From Acinetobacter pragensis (GTDB taxonomy: Bacteria > Pseudomonadota > Gammaproteobacteria > Pseudomonadales > Moraxellaceae): a stretch of 64,000 nt of DNA. Shown here one piece after another: positions 34,843-43,254 of the stretch; positions within the stretch are counted from its first letter, which is position 1; every line of letters begins with the position of its first letter. The notes below the pieces were generated by a model. It was not told the DNA's origin. It made no database searches and saw nothing but the letters and a program-made list of their open reading frames with translations. The translations under genes were made by a program, and so were the position numbers. Location: the NCBI RefSeq assembly GCF_001605895.1, contig NZ_LUAW01000022.1, positions 30-64,029 on the forward strand, written 5' to 3'.

Positions 34843-34880
34843 AAAAGCCCGAATATTTGCTAAAATCATCGGGCTTTTAT
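34843..34880 (+). terminator. Rho-independent terminator of dxs
   Basis: AAAAGCCCGA and TCGGGCTTTT form a perfect stem with a 16-base loop, 35 bases after the dxs stop. Confidence 0.8.
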
Positions 34881-34924
34881 GCATTATTCTTTATCAGTAT
34901 CTTCAAATTTGTAGTGGGTGTTCA

Positions 34925-35755
34925 ATGGAACCTATGGTGGTGATGGCTGCGCGTGCGGCTCAATTAGTTGGTCAAGAGATTTTAAAAGCGCATCAAAATC
35001 GTCATAAACTCGATCTGCAAGTCGAAGAGAAAGGTATTGATGGTCCTGTTACTCGTGTAGACCGCTACATCGAGCAGCTGACAATCGATACGCTCCGTAA
35101 AAGCTATAAAAACCACAGCTTCCTTGGCGAAGAGTTTGGTTTTCAAGAAGGCAAAGGTCACGATGCAGATTGGTGCTGGGTGATCGATCCGCTTGACGGC
35201 ACACTGAACTTTATCAATGGTTTTCCTCATTTCTGTGTATCTATCGCAGTTCAGCATAAAGGTGTAACTCAGCACGGCGTCATTTATGACCCTGTAAAAG
35301 ATGAGCTATTCTCTGCCAGCCGCGGCCGCGGTGCGATGCTGAATCAGCGCCGTATTCGTGTAAACGTGAAAGACAGCCTGGAAAATACCTTTATGGGTGT
35401 AGGCCATGCCTTCCGTAAAGTGCGTAACGGCGAAGTGGTGTCTTATGCCAAAAATCATTTTGATTCATTGCTGAATGTGACTGAAGCAGGCGCTCAATAC
35501 CGCCGTTCAGGTTCTGCAGCTTTGGATTTGGCCTATGTGGCAGCGGGCCGTCTAGACGGTTACTTTGAACTTGGCTTAAAGCCTTGGGATATCGCAGCAG
35601 GCGAACTGATTGTGAAAGAAGCGGGCGGCACAGTGGTTGACGCACGCGGCGGTTCAGACTCTATGGACAATGGCCAAGTGATTGCATGTTCTATGAAAAT
35701 GCTGAAGCCATTGATGCAGGCTGTTGTTCCTGCATGGGGCGAAGCGGCTAAATAA
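34925..35755 (+). CDS. suhB: inositol-1-monophosphatase family protein (SuhB)
   Basis: The 276-residue enzyme has the family metal-binding motifs: GEEFG (about residues 72-76), DPLDGTLNFINGFPHFCVSI (the DPxDGT signature) and LKPWDIAAGELIVKEAGG with the third metal Asp. It hydrolyses inositol monophosphate and related phosphates in vitro. In E. coli SuhB also joins the rRNA antitermination complex with NusA, which may apply here. Length and motifs are intact. It is monocistronic, closed by a strong terminator. Confidence 0.93.
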   Translation: MEPMVVMAARAAQLVGQEILKAHQNRHKLDLQVEEKGIDGPVTRVDRYIEQLTIDTLRKSYKNHSFLGEEFGFQEGKGHDADWCWVIDPLDGTLNFINGFPHFCVSIAVQHKGVTQHGVIYDPVKDELFSASRGRGAMLNQRRIRVNVKDSLENTFMGVGHAFRKVRNGEVVSYAKNHFDSLLNVTEAGAQYRRSGSAALDLAYVAAGRLDGYFELGLKPWDIAAGELIVKEAGGTVVDARGGSDSMDNGQVIACSMKMLKPLMQAVVPAWGEAAK

Positions 35756-35783
35756 GCCTCTGCCTTATACTGTTTAAGTTTTT

Positions 35784-35813
35784 AAAAACCCTCATTGATG
35801 AGGGTTTTTTTTT
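35784..35813 (+). terminator. Rho-independent terminator of suhB
   Basis: AAAAACCCTCA pairs perfectly with TGAGGGTTTTT around a TTGA loop and continues in a T run. Confidence 0.88.
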
Positions 35814-36156
35814 ATGGGTGCCTTATGAGCCTGAAGTATGTCGCCTAATCCGTTCGTACCCTGTAGATAAAATTTGCCCACTATTTTAAATGGATGGGCT
35901 GAATTAATGGGCTGCTCACTTCTGCAGATGAATGCGCTGAGATGTGAACTTGATTTTAGGTATACCGCTCCGGAACCGATCGCTTCACGGCTGAAAAAAG
36001 GTTATGGAAATGCAGGCCTGAATTTTGCAGATCCAAGAAATGATGCGGTAATATTTCCTAAGCGGTCAAAAAAATCCTGCTGAAAGCTATATAAATGAGG
36101 TATTTTAGAAAATATTGTGTCATTCCAACTAAAATAGATGACTTTTAAAAATATTC
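35814..36156. other. non-coding stretch between suhB and the DEAD-box promoter
   Basis: A 69-codon frame at 35874-36083 starts with TTG, has no SD and no protein-like pattern, so I do not call it. I see nothing else here until the helicase promoter. Confidence 0.45.
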
Positions 36157-36165
36157 TGCTATAAT
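36138..36165 (+). promoter_or_regulatory. promoter of the DEAD-box helicase gene
   Basis: TATAAT (36160-36165) is preceded by TGC, giving an extended -10 element. A weak -35, ATGACT, lies 16 bases upstream. Transcription from here would give a leader of about 270 bases before the helicase start codon. Confidence 0.6.
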
Positions 36166-36171
36166 CCGGCC

Positions 36172-36441
36172 ACGCACTAAATTTCGTTCATTACCTGAAC
36201 ATTCTCTTCTATATTGTGTATGCGCGTCCGGTCCAAAGAGAGGACATTATTTCGCGCCCCACCCAATCGCTTAAGCGATTCCTTCAGGTTGCGGCTGTAA
36301 TCATGTGTGCGTTATACGCATCGTCGTTCTCGGATCGCCGCTGATTCTATATATTTTCAGCGTTTATTGCTGTGCCGCTTTTTGCCGATGTCCATCAGAC
36401 CATATATTTAATGGAGCACCCACATTAGGGTGAATATCTCT
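36172..36441 (+). promoter_or_regulatory. long 5' leader of the DEAD-box helicase mRNA
   Basis: About 270 untranslated bases precede the start codon. They include a hairpin AATCGC-TTAA-GCGATT (36265-36280) and several GC-rich segments around 36215-36260 and 36320-36345. Long leaders of this kind occur on E. coli csdA/deaD and cold-shock genes, where they control stability and translation by temperature. The parallel is inference. Confidence 0.5.
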
Positions 36442-38349
36442 ATGAGCAAAACTTTTGCTGATTTTTCTTTAGACCAGTCTCTACAACAAGCACTTGAGAC
36501 TCTTGGTTTTACTACACCTACTCCTGTACAAGAACAGTCAATTCCTGCTGCTATGGAAGGGAAAGACCTTCTTGTATCAAGCCAGACCGGTTCTGGTAAA
36601 ACTGCTGCTTTCTTACTTCCTACGTTAAATGCTTTAGCGGGTGAAGAATCTGCAGTTCCATTTAAAGAACGCATGAAAGCTGTGACTCAACCGAACATTT
36701 TGGTTATTTCACCGACACGTGAACTTGCACAGCAAGTTTGCCAAGATGCAATCGCATTTGTTCGCCACATGAAAGGCGTACGTGTTGCTGCAATCATGGG
36801 CGGCATGCCTTTCGGTAAGCAAATCCAGCAATTAAAAGGCGCGCAAGTTGTTGTTGCAACTCCAGGCCGTTTGCTTGACCTTGTTAACCGCCGTCAAATT
36901 AAGCTTGATAAAGTTGATGCTTTAATCGTCGATGAAGCTGACCGCATGCTTGACCTTGGCTTCTCTGAAGACTTGGAAGCAATCAGTGATTTGGCTGCAA
37001 ACCGCAAGCAAACTTTAATGTTCTCTGCAACTTTTGCGCCGCGTATTATTAATCTTGCTGAACGCATGATGAATGATCCAGTTCGTATTGCAATTGAAAC
37101 GGGTCACTCTACAAACACAGACATTACCCAAACTTTGCATTGGACTGATGGCTTCGAGCATAAGAAAAAATTGCTTACGCATTGGTTAAGTGCTGAAGAT
37201 GTAGATCAAGCAGTTGTATTTGCGTCAACTCAAGAAGACACTGACATGCTGGCTGAAGAGCTTGCAGAAGCTGGTCTTTCAGTTGTAGCGCTTCATGGTG
37301 CTATGCCGCAAACTGTACGTAACCGTCGTTTACGCAGCATTCGTGAAGGCCGTGCAAAAATCCTTGTTGCTACAGACGTAGCGGCACGTGGTCTTGACGT
37401 ACCGACAATCTCTCACGTAATTAACTTCGGCCTTCCAATGAAGAACGAAGACTACGTACACCGTATTGGCCGTACTGGCCGTGCTGGCCGTACTGGTAAA
37501 GCGATTACACTAGCGACTTACCGTGAACGCGGTAAAATCCGTGCGTTAGAAGATTACTTGGATGCTCGTTTAGAAGTATCTGAAATTGAAGGCCTTGAGC
37601 CATCTCCACCTCCTGCACGCGGCAGCCGTGATGGCGGCGGTCGTGGCCGTGATGGCGGCGGTCGTGGCCGTGGCGGCCGTGATGGCGGTCGTGGCGGTTT
37701 CGGTGGCGGTCGTCGTTTTGAAGGCGAAAGCAACTTCAAGCGCCGTGAAGGCGGTGATGATCGTCCGCGTCGCAGCTATGATGACAAGCCTCGCGGTGAT
37801 CGCCCATCATTTGGTGGTGAAGATCGTCCACGTCGCGAATTCAACTCTGATCGTCCGCGCCGTGAAGGCGGTTTCGGTGATCGTCCGCAGCGTTCTTTTG
37901 ATGACCGTCCAAAACGTGATTTTGGCGACCGTCCAGCACCGCGCCGTGAAGGCGGTTTCGGTGACCGTCCGCAGCGTTCTTTTGACGACCGTCCAAAACG
38001 TGATTTTGGCGACCGTTCAGCACCGCGCCGTGAAGGCGGTTTTGGTGACCGTCCGCGTTCGAATGATGACAACCGCGGCAACCGTGTAGACTACAAACCA
38101 GCTCGTGAAGGTGGTTTCGGTGACCGTCCAAAACGTGATTTTGGCGACCGTCCAGCGCCGCGCCGTGAAGGCGGTTTCGGTGACCGTCCAAAACGTGATT
38201 TTGGCGACCGTCCAGCGCCGCGCCGTGAAGGCGGCTTCGGTGACCGTCCGCAGCGTTCTTTTGATGACCGTCCAAAACGTACTTTTGGCGAAGATCGTCC
38301 AAAGCGCGAGTTCAATGAAGATCGCCCGCGCCGTAAATTTAATGACTAA
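36442..38349 (+). CDS. DEAD-box ATP-dependent RNA helicase with RGG-like repetitive tail
   Basis: The 635-residue protein has a complete DEAD-box core. The Q motif is near residues 24-31 (TTPTPVQE), Walker A SQTGSGKT at 47-54, PTRELA at 91-96, the DEAD box VDEADRML at 163-170, SAT at 195-197 and the C-terminal HRIGRTGRAGRTG. From about residue 400 a basic, Gly/Arg-rich, disordered tail carries repeats of an EGGFGDRP unit. It probably remodels RNA in ribosome assembly or mRNA decay, like RhlE or DeaD. ATG 36442 has AGGG 11 bases upstream. It is monocistronic with a long leader and a terminator. Confidence 0.92.
   Translation: MSKTFADFSLDQSLQQALETLGFTTPTPVQEQSIPAAMEGKDLLVSSQTGSGKTAAFLLPTLNALAGEESAVPFKERMKAVTQPNILVISPTRELAQQVCQDAIAFVRHMKGVRVAAIMGGMPFGKQIQQLKGAQVVVATPGRLLDLVNRRQIKLDKVDALIVDEADRMLDLGFSEDLEAISDLAANRKQTLMFSATFAPRIINLAERMMNDPVRIAIETGHSTNTDITQTLHWTDGFEHKKKLLTHWLSAEDVDQAVVFASTQEDTDMLAEELAEAGLSVVALHGAMPQTVRNRRLRSIREGRAKILVATDVAARGLDVPTISHVINFGLPMKNEDYVHRIGRTGRAGRTGKAITLATYRERGKIRALEDYLDARLEVSEIEGLEPSPPPARGSRDGGGRGRDGGGRGRGGRDGGRGGFGGGRRFEGESNFKRREGGDDRPRRSYDDKPRGDRPSFGGEDRPRREFNSDRPRREGGFGDRPQRSFDDRPKRDFGDRPAPRREGGFGDRPQRSFDDRPKRDFGDRSAPRREGGFGDRPRSNDDNRGNRVDYKPAREGGFGDRPKRDFGDRPAPRREGGFGDRPKRDFGDRPAPRREGGFGDRPQRSFDDRPKRTFGEDRPKREFNEDRPRRKFND
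37858..38341 (+). repeat. in-frame tandem repeats in the helicase tail
   Basis: The 3' end of the helicase gene holds near-identical units of 84 bases (28 residues, RREGGFGDRP followed by QRSFDDRP and KRDFGDRPAP) and of 60 bases (20 residues, lacking the QRSFDDRP part). Six EGGFGDRP-type copies occur. All unit lengths are multiples of three, so gain or loss of a unit keeps the frame. Confidence 0.85.
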
Positions 38350-38373
38350 AATTTAGATTTTAGTGATCAAGTG

Positions 38374-38406
38374 AAAAAAGCCAATGGAAACATTGGCTTT
38401 TTTTTA
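38374..38406 (+). terminator. Rho-independent terminator of the DEAD-box helicase gene
   Basis: AAAAAAGCCAATG pairs with CATTGGCTTTTTT around a GAAA tetraloop and runs into further T residues. Confidence 0.9.
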
Positions 38407-38436
38407 TTGCACGTTTTATTGAATAAAATGTATACT
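38407..38436 (+). promoter_or_regulatory. candidate promoter of a small membrane peptide
   Basis: TTGCAC (38407-38412) and TATACT (38431-38436) are separated by 18 bases. Transcription would start close to 38443, just ahead of the 40-codon frame at 38461. Confidence 0.5.
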
Positions 38437-38460
38437 GGTTCATATTTTTAATATTTTTTG

Positions 38461-38583
38461 ATGATTATGGATAGTGAATCTATTGAGTTGAAAAAGACAG
38501 TATCGCCTATCATTTTGCCGTTCTTTGGGCTGATATTACTTTTGTGCAATATCCTTTATTATGTGTACAACTATTTCAATTGA
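38461..38583 (+). CDS. possible 40-residue single-pass membrane peptide
   Basis: A short frame runs from ATG 38461 (or ATG 38467) to TGA 38581-38583. The peptide has a charged start (MIMDSESIELKKTV) followed by about 24 hydrophobic residues ending in aromatic residues (LLCNILYYVYNYFN). This is a plausible single membrane helix with an N-terminal charged segment. A -35/-10 pair lies just upstream, but no SD is visible, so translation is uncertain. No family recognised. Confidence 0.4.
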   Translation: MIMDSESIELKKTVSPIILPFFGLILLLCNILYYVYNYFN

Positions 38584-38734
38584 CCTGCATTGATGCGCAA
38601 TAATTCAAAGGCGCAGTAAGAATAACCACAAGACTGCCGCATTCCGGTAAAAACTGATTACATGGAATGGTAACATTTTGAGCTCTAATCCTTTATAGTA
38701 TGCATGCTGAAAAAATGCAGGAAAACGCTCAGCT

Positions 38735-39550
38735 ATGAATAATCAAGCATCTCTGCAAGCTCAGTCACTGATTGAAGTGAAAAACTTGAGCTTTAAGCGG
38801 GGCGACCGCGTCATTTATGACAATGTCAGTTTAAATATTCGCCGTGGGCAAATCACGGGAATTATGGGGCCTTCTGGGACCGGTAAAACCACTCTTCTTC
38901 GATTGATTGGCGGACAATTAACGCCGGATCAGGGCGAAGTTTTGCTGGATGGAAAGCACATTGGTCAGATGACCCGCCAAGAGCTTTTCGCTGCGCGTGC
39001 AAAAATGGGCATGCTGTTTCAAAGCGGGGCCTTGTTCACCGATATGTCGGTTTACGAAAATGTGGCTTTTCCAATCCGCGCGCATACCAAGCTGCCAGAG
39101 CATTTAATTGCTGAAATGGTGGCGCTGAAACTCGAATCTGTCGGGCTGCGCGGCACAGAGCAATTGATGCCTTCAGAGCTGTCGGGCGGCATGAACCGCC
39201 GTGTGGCTTTGGCGCGCGCCATTGCGCTGGATCCGGAACTGATCATGTATGATGAGCCTTTTGCAGGGCAGGACCCGATTGTGATGGGGGTACTGACCCG
39301 TCTCATCCGTTCTTTGCGTGAAGCTCTTGATCTGACGACGATTATTGTCTCGCATGATGTTGCAGAAACGCTTTCCATCGCTGATTACATTTATGTGGTG
39401 GCTGAAGGAAAAGTGCAGGGTGAAGGTTCGCCGGAACAGTTAAAAGCGCATGCATCGCCGTTTGTACAGCAGTTTTTAACGGGTTCGGTCGAAGGCCCTG
39501 TAGATTATCAGTTCAGCCATCAACCGTATTTAAGTCATGAGGTGCGCTAA
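38735..39550 (+). CDS. mlaF: MlaF, ATP-binding subunit of the phospholipid transporter
   Basis: The 271-residue ABC ATPase powers MlaFEDB, which moves phospholipids between the inner membrane and periplasmic MlaC to keep outer-membrane asymmetry. It has Walker A GPSGTGKT (residues 45-52), the Q-loop MLFQSGALFTD, signature LSGGM (149-153) and Walker B LIMYDEPF (169-176). The gene opens the mlaFEDCB operon and ends one base before mlaE begins. The upstream region contains the small-peptide frame and no terminator between it and this gene. Confidence 0.94.
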   Translation: MNNQASLQAQSLIEVKNLSFKRGDRVIYDNVSLNIRRGQITGIMGPSGTGKTTLLRLIGGQLTPDQGEVLLDGKHIGQMTRQELFAARAKMGMLFQSGALFTDMSVYENVAFPIRAHTKLPEHLIAEMVALKLESVGLRGTEQLMPSELSGGMNRRVALARAIALDPELIMYDEPFAGQDPIVMGVLTRLIRSLREALDLTTIIVSHDVAETLSIADYIYVVAEGKVQGEGSPEQLKAHASPFVQQFLTGSVEGPVDYQFSHQPYLSHEVR

Positions 39551-40330
39551 ATGAATGCTATTGCCTCATTGGGTAGACGCGTCATTGAGCGTGTCCGCGG
39601 CATTGGTACAGCCTCACTGCTGCTGCTGCAAGTTTTATTTTCCTTGCCGACTTGGCTGGGCGTTCAGCTGTTCATTTATCAAATGTACCGTGTCGGCGTG
39701 ATGTCGCTGCTGATTATTGTGGTCTCGGGCTTATTTATTGGCGCTGTATTGGGCCTGCAGATGTACAGTATTTTAGTCACTTTTGGCAGTGAAGCGATGC
39801 TGGGCGCGGCGGTCTCATTAACCTTGCTGCGTGAGCTTGCGCCTGTTGTGGCGGCACTGCTGTTCGCTGGGCGGGCAGGCTCTGCGTTAACGGCTGAAAT
39901 TGGCTTGATGAAAGCGACTGAGCAGCTGTCCAGTATGGAAATGATCGGGGTTGACCCATTGAAGCGCGTGATTTCACCGCGTTTATGGGCAGGTATTTTC
40001 AGCCTGCCGATGCTGTCAGTGATATTCGCCGCTGTCGGCATTATGGGCGGTAAAATGGTTGGCGTCGATTTTCTTGGCGCAGATGAAGGTTCTTACTGGA
40101 GCGGTATGGAAAATGCCGTGCAGTTTTATAAAGATGTCTTTAACGGCACCATAGTTAAAAGTTTTGTTTTTGCATTTATTTGCACAGGGATTGCGGTATA
40201 TCAAGGCTATGCCTGTGAGCCGACTTCTGAAGGAATTGCAACGTCCACGACCCGTACTGTAGTGTACTCGTCGCTGTGTGTTCTAGGTTTTGATTTTGTG
40301 TTGACTGCGGTCATGTTTGGAGGTGTTTAA
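39551..40330 (+). CDS. mlaE: MlaE, membrane permease of the phospholipid transporter
   Basis: The 259-residue inner-membrane protein of the MlaE/permease family (DUF140) has four to five helices. It has the family core [16 protein letters not shown], then [26 protein letters not shown] in two adjoining parts, and [19 protein letters not shown], the coupling segment that contacts MlaF. Its start codon directly follows the mlaF stop and its stop overlaps the mlaD start. Length is normal. Confidence 0.95.
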   Translation: MNAIASLGRRVIERVRGIGTASLLLLQVLFSLPTWLGVQLFIYQMYRVGVMSLLIIVVSGLFIGAVLGLQMYSILVTFGSEAMLGAAVSLTLLRELAPVVAALLFAGRAGSALTAEIGLMKATEQLSSMEMIGVDPLKRVISPRLWAGIFSLPMLSVIFAAVGIMGGKMVGVDFLGADEGSYWSGMENAVQFYKDVFNGTIVKSFVFAFICTGIAVYQGYACEPTSEGIATSTTRTVVYSSLCVLGFDFVLTAVMFGGV

Positions 40331-41013
40331 TGAAATCACGTGCAAGTGAACTGGCCGTCGGTGTATTTGTTATTTTATTTGGTATCGCATTATTTTTCTT
40401 GGCTATGCGTGTCAGCGGCTTGGTGGGCAGCACCATGAAAGACCCGTATGAAATGACGGCAGTCTTTGAAAATGTCAACGGCATTAAGCCGCGCGCAAAA
40501 GTAGCAATGAGCGGTGTTAAAATCGGTCAGGTTGATGCCGTCACTTTAGACCCAGTGACCCGTTTGGCTACAGTGCATATGTCTTTAGACGGCAGCCTGA
40601 CCACGTTTAATCCAGAGCAGTTAAAGCAAGTGCAAAAAGATGCTTTGGAAGAGCTGCGCTACAGCTCCGACTATACTGCCGCAGACCCAGCGCAACAAAA
40701 AACAATGGAAAAGCAGCTAACTGACAACATGAAATCCATCACTAATATTGATGAAGATGCTTACATTATGGTTGCGACCAACGGTTTGCTGGGTGAGAAA
40801 TATTTAAAAATCATACCGGGCGGCGGCTTGAATTACCTCAAGCGCGGTGACCGTATTGCCAATACGCAAGGTACGATGGAAATTGAAGATTTAGTGACTA
40901 AATTCGTAACTGGCGGTGCTGGTAAATCGTCAGAAGATACAGGCAGTGCGTCAGAACCTTCAGACAAAACATCTGCACAAGCGGCAGATGCAGAGCCTGC
41001 ATTCGTTGAATAA
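40330..41013 (+). CDS. mlaD: MlaD, MCE-domain lipid-binding subunit
   Basis: The 227-residue protein has one N-terminal transmembrane helix (about residues 7-28) and a single periplasmic MCE domain (about 38-165). The core is FENVNGIKPRAKVAMSGVKI, with VATNGLLGEKYLKIIPGG near its end, then a flexible Ser/Ala-rich C-terminal tail. The protein forms a hexameric ring that channels phospholipid between MlaFE and MlaC. An insertion within the MCE domain (about residues 88-130) is longer than in E. coli MlaD and is a known feature of Acinetobacter homologues as I recall. Its ATG overlaps the mlaE stop. Confidence 0.94.
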   Translation: MKSRASELAVGVFVILFGIALFFLAMRVSGLVGSTMKDPYEMTAVFENVNGIKPRAKVAMSGVKIGQVDAVTLDPVTRLATVHMSLDGSLTTFNPEQLKQVQKDALEELRYSSDYTAADPAQQKTMEKQLTDNMKSITNIDEDAYIMVATNGLLGEKYLKIIPGGGLNYLKRGDRIANTQGTMEIEDLVTKFVTGGAGKSSEDTGSASEPSDKTSAQAADAEPAFVE

Positions 41014-41031
41014 TTTTTGAGGAGATATTGC

Positions 41032-41667
41032 GTGAATACTTTATTTAAACAGACGCTTACAGCAAGCATTCTTTCAACTATGATTGCGGGAACTGCTTTT
41101 GCTGCACCGTCTGAAGCGCCGCCTGCATTTGTTAAAAAAGTAGCGGATGGCTTAATTTCACGCCTGAAAGCAGATCACGGCAAACTGCAAAGCAATCCTG
41201 CTGCGGTTAAAGTGATTGTGCGTCAAAACCTTGACCCTTATATCGATTCGCAGGCGTTTACCCGTATTGTGATGGGTACCTATGCGACGAATCAATACAG
41301 TTCAGCGGCTCAGCGCGCGCAGTTCGAAAAGAACTTCCGTGAAACTTTAATTGAAAATTACGGCAGCGCTTTTGCTAAGTTCAGCAATCAGACTTACAGC
41401 ATGCGCCCGTATAAAGACACTGGCAGTAAAAACCCTGTAGTGACGATTGATTTCAATAATAACGGCGAAAAGATTCCGGTGTCTTTCCAGTTGGCGGATA
41501 AGGGCTCACAGTGGAAAATCCGCAATATCAATGTTTCAGGCATTGATCTGGGCCTGCAATTCCGCAACCAATTTGCGGCGACTGTAAAACGCAACGGCGG
41601 CAATATTGATAAGGCAATCGCAAACTTTAAACCGGATGCTGAAGCAGCGGTTGATAAGAAAAAATAA
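41032..41667 (+). CDS. mlaC: MlaC, periplasmic phospholipid-binding protein
   Basis: The 211-residue exported protein (Tol-tolerance Ttg2 family) has a signal peptide that ends in AFA near residue 24. The mature fold includes VKVIVRQNLDPYIDSQAFTR and the C-terminal IDLGLQFRNQFAATVKRNGG. It shuttles phospholipids between the MlaA-porin complex in the outer membrane and MlaFEDB. The start is GTG 41032, with AGGAG 7 bases upstream; the frame continues five codons further upstream. It follows mlaD by 18 bases. Confidence 0.93.
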   Translation: MNTLFKQTLTASILSTMIAGTAFAAPSEAPPAFVKKVADGLISRLKADHGKLQSNPAAVKVIVRQNLDPYIDSQAFTRIVMGTYATNQYSSAAQRAQFEKNFRETLIENYGSAFAKFSNQTYSMRPYKDTGSKNPVVTIDFNNNGEKIPVSFQLADKGSQWKIRNINVSGIDLGLQFRNQFAATVKRNGGNIDKAIANFKPDAEAAVDKKK

Positions 41668-41679
41668 GACAGGCGGCAT

Positions 41680-41967
41680 ATGATTAAATTCGATCAGCAG
41701 GAAATGCAGGTTGCTGGAAAAATTGACTACAGCAATGCTGAGCAATATTACCAAAATGGCTTGAAAGTCATTCAGGCGAACCCGCAGTATCCGATTGTGG
41801 TGAATCTTTCACAGCTCGAGCAGGGCAGTACATTGGCTTTGGCTGTACTGGTGCGCTGGCTGCGCCAGACACCGAATGCGCAGGGGCTGCAGTTCAAGAG
41901 TGTTCCTGCAAAAATGATGAATATTATTCAGGCCTGTCATTTAGAAGATGATTTGCAGCTGATCTAA
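41680..41967 (+). CDS. mlaB: MlaB, STAS-domain subunit
   Basis: The 95-residue cytoplasmic STAS-domain protein (KFDQQEMQVAGKIDYSNAEQ at the start, VVNLSQLEQGSTLALAVLVR in the core, the conserved Ser/Thr region) binds MlaF and regulates or stabilises the complex. It is the last gene of the operon and is followed by a strong terminator. The sequence is short but the position and fold make the assignment firm. Confidence 0.9.
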   Translation: MIKFDQQEMQVAGKIDYSNAEQYYQNGLKVIQANPQYPIVVNLSQLEQGSTLALAVLVRWLRQTPNAQGLQFKSVPAKMMNIIQACHLEDDLQLI

Positions 41968-41982
41968 TAAATCATTGCCTGT

Positions 41983-42010
41983 AAAAAAAAGCACCTTCGG
42001 GTGCTTTTTT
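41983..42010 (+). terminator. Rho-independent terminator of the mla operon
   Basis: AAAAAAGCACC pairs with GGTGCTTTTTT around a TTCG tetraloop, 15 bases after the mlaB stop. Confidence 0.9.
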
Positions 42011-42059
42011 ATTGATTGCAATTAGGCATTCATTAAATCTGGAGCGTTTCTTGCGCTTC

Positions 42060-42082
42060 GCTTTGAAGCAATGCTTCAAAGC
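42060..42082. repeat. 10-bp perfect inverted repeat between mlaB and corA
   Basis: GCTTTGAAGC and GCTTCAAAGC are inverted copies with AAT between them, just beyond the corA stop. No T run follows on the minus strand, so termination of corA by it is doubtful. Confidence 0.5.
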
Positions 42083-42086
42083 TTGC

Positions 42087-43100
42087 TCAAATCCATTTTT
42101 TCCAGCGGAAATAAATCATTGGTCCAACCAAGAACGCAATTAAAATAAAGCTGACAATGACGAAACTGGTGGTGCCATGCGCAAAGGGCAATACGTCCGT
42201 GTTCATGCCGTAGATGCTGGCAATCAGCATAGGCGGCGCCAGCATGCTGGGCAAGATGGAGAATCGGCGGATCGTATCATTCTGTTCGGTGTTAATAAAT
42301 CCAGAGGTGGTGTCCAGCAGGAAGCGCACTTTTTGGAATAGGAAAGCGTCATGTTCGACCAGTGAGCGCACATCTTCACTGAGCTCTCGGATGTCGGCAT
42401 CGTAAATATGGCTGCCTAAAGCGCGCGGACGCGACAGGAAGGTCAGTACACGGCGCAAGTCGATCAGACAGAGCTGGGCTTTTCCCAGCATGTCTTCCAG
42501 CTGCGCTAAGCGCGTAATCATGTCATCCAGATCTAAAATCATTTCACGATGACGGTTATTCAGTACTTCTGTGGAATACTTTTCCAAGTCCTTGTGGATA
42601 TCTTCCAAGATATCCGCAAGCTCATCCAGCTTGGCTTCCAGCAGGCCCAGTAAAATCCAGGTCGGATCTTTGTAGTCAATTTCATAATCATTGCGGCGCG
42701 CGCGTGCGCGGAATGCCCGGAATGCGACCAGCTTTTCACCGCGCAGGGTGAATAAGCGCTCTTTATGCAGAATAAAAGCAACTGTTTGAACCGTGGCTAA
42801 AATGCTGGAATTTTCTTCTGTTTCACCGTCAACTTGAAAGTTTTTATTTTTCGTTAAAAAATACGTGCTGATATGTAAAATTCCATCATCATCGCGGTAA
42901 AATCGCGCTGAGGATGAAATGTCTTCCAATGATTTCAGGGTTGGCATGTTTTGATCGTAAGCATCCAGAATCCATTGCTGTTCTTCTTGAGAGGGAGCAA
43001 TCAGATCCAGCCAAACTAAATCAGGATGTAAGTCAAAGTCGCCATTAATGGTGGCGTCTTCCAAACTACCGCGCTCTGTGGCGTAAAAGGCTTCAAGCAT
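42087..43100 (-). CDS. corA: CorA-family divalent cation transporter
   Basis: The 337-residue protein has a large cytoplasmic alpha/beta domain with long helices (about residues 100-275) and two C-terminal membrane helices. The signature YGMN sits at the end of the first (IASIYGMNTDVLPF). It forms a pentameric Mg2+ (and Co2+/Ni2+) channel in the inner membrane. The length and the GMN motif are intact. ATG 43100 begins the conserved N-terminus. It converges with the mla operon. Confidence 0.9.
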   Translation of the reverse strand: MLEAFYATERGSLEDATINGDFDLHPDLVWLDLIAPSQEEQQWILDAYDQNMPTLKSLEDISSSARFYRDDDGILHISTYFLTKNKNFQVDGETEENSSILATVQTVAFILHKERLFTLRGEKLVAFRAFRARARRNDYEIDYKDPTWILLGLLEAKLDELADILEDIHKDLEKYSTEVLNNRHREMILDLDDMITRLAQLEDMLGKAQLCLIDLRRVLTFLSRPRALGSHIYDADIRELSEDVRSLVEHDAFLFQKVRFLLDTTSGFINTEQNDTIRRFSILPSMLAPPMLIASIYGMNTDVLPFAHGTTSFVIVSFILIAFLVGPMIYFRWKKWI

Positions 43101-43254
43101 GCCGTCTTTTCTCCCTTGCGCAGTACGTGTAAATGAATGCGTGTATTTTAGACAAGGATTTCAAGAAATACACTGCTCGAATGGTTATTTTATTAAAAAA
43201 ACTCAATGAAGTTTATTTTAGCAGCATGACAGATTAATAACACGGTGATACATC

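Noticed and set aside
35874..36083. 69-codon open frame between suhB and the DEAD-box gene
   Set aside because: It begins with TTG, has no SD and no protein-like composition, and lies in a region that is otherwise intergenic.
37858..38341. CRISPR-like array
   Set aside because: The repeats are in-frame coding units within the helicase gene with variable unit lengths and no spacers.
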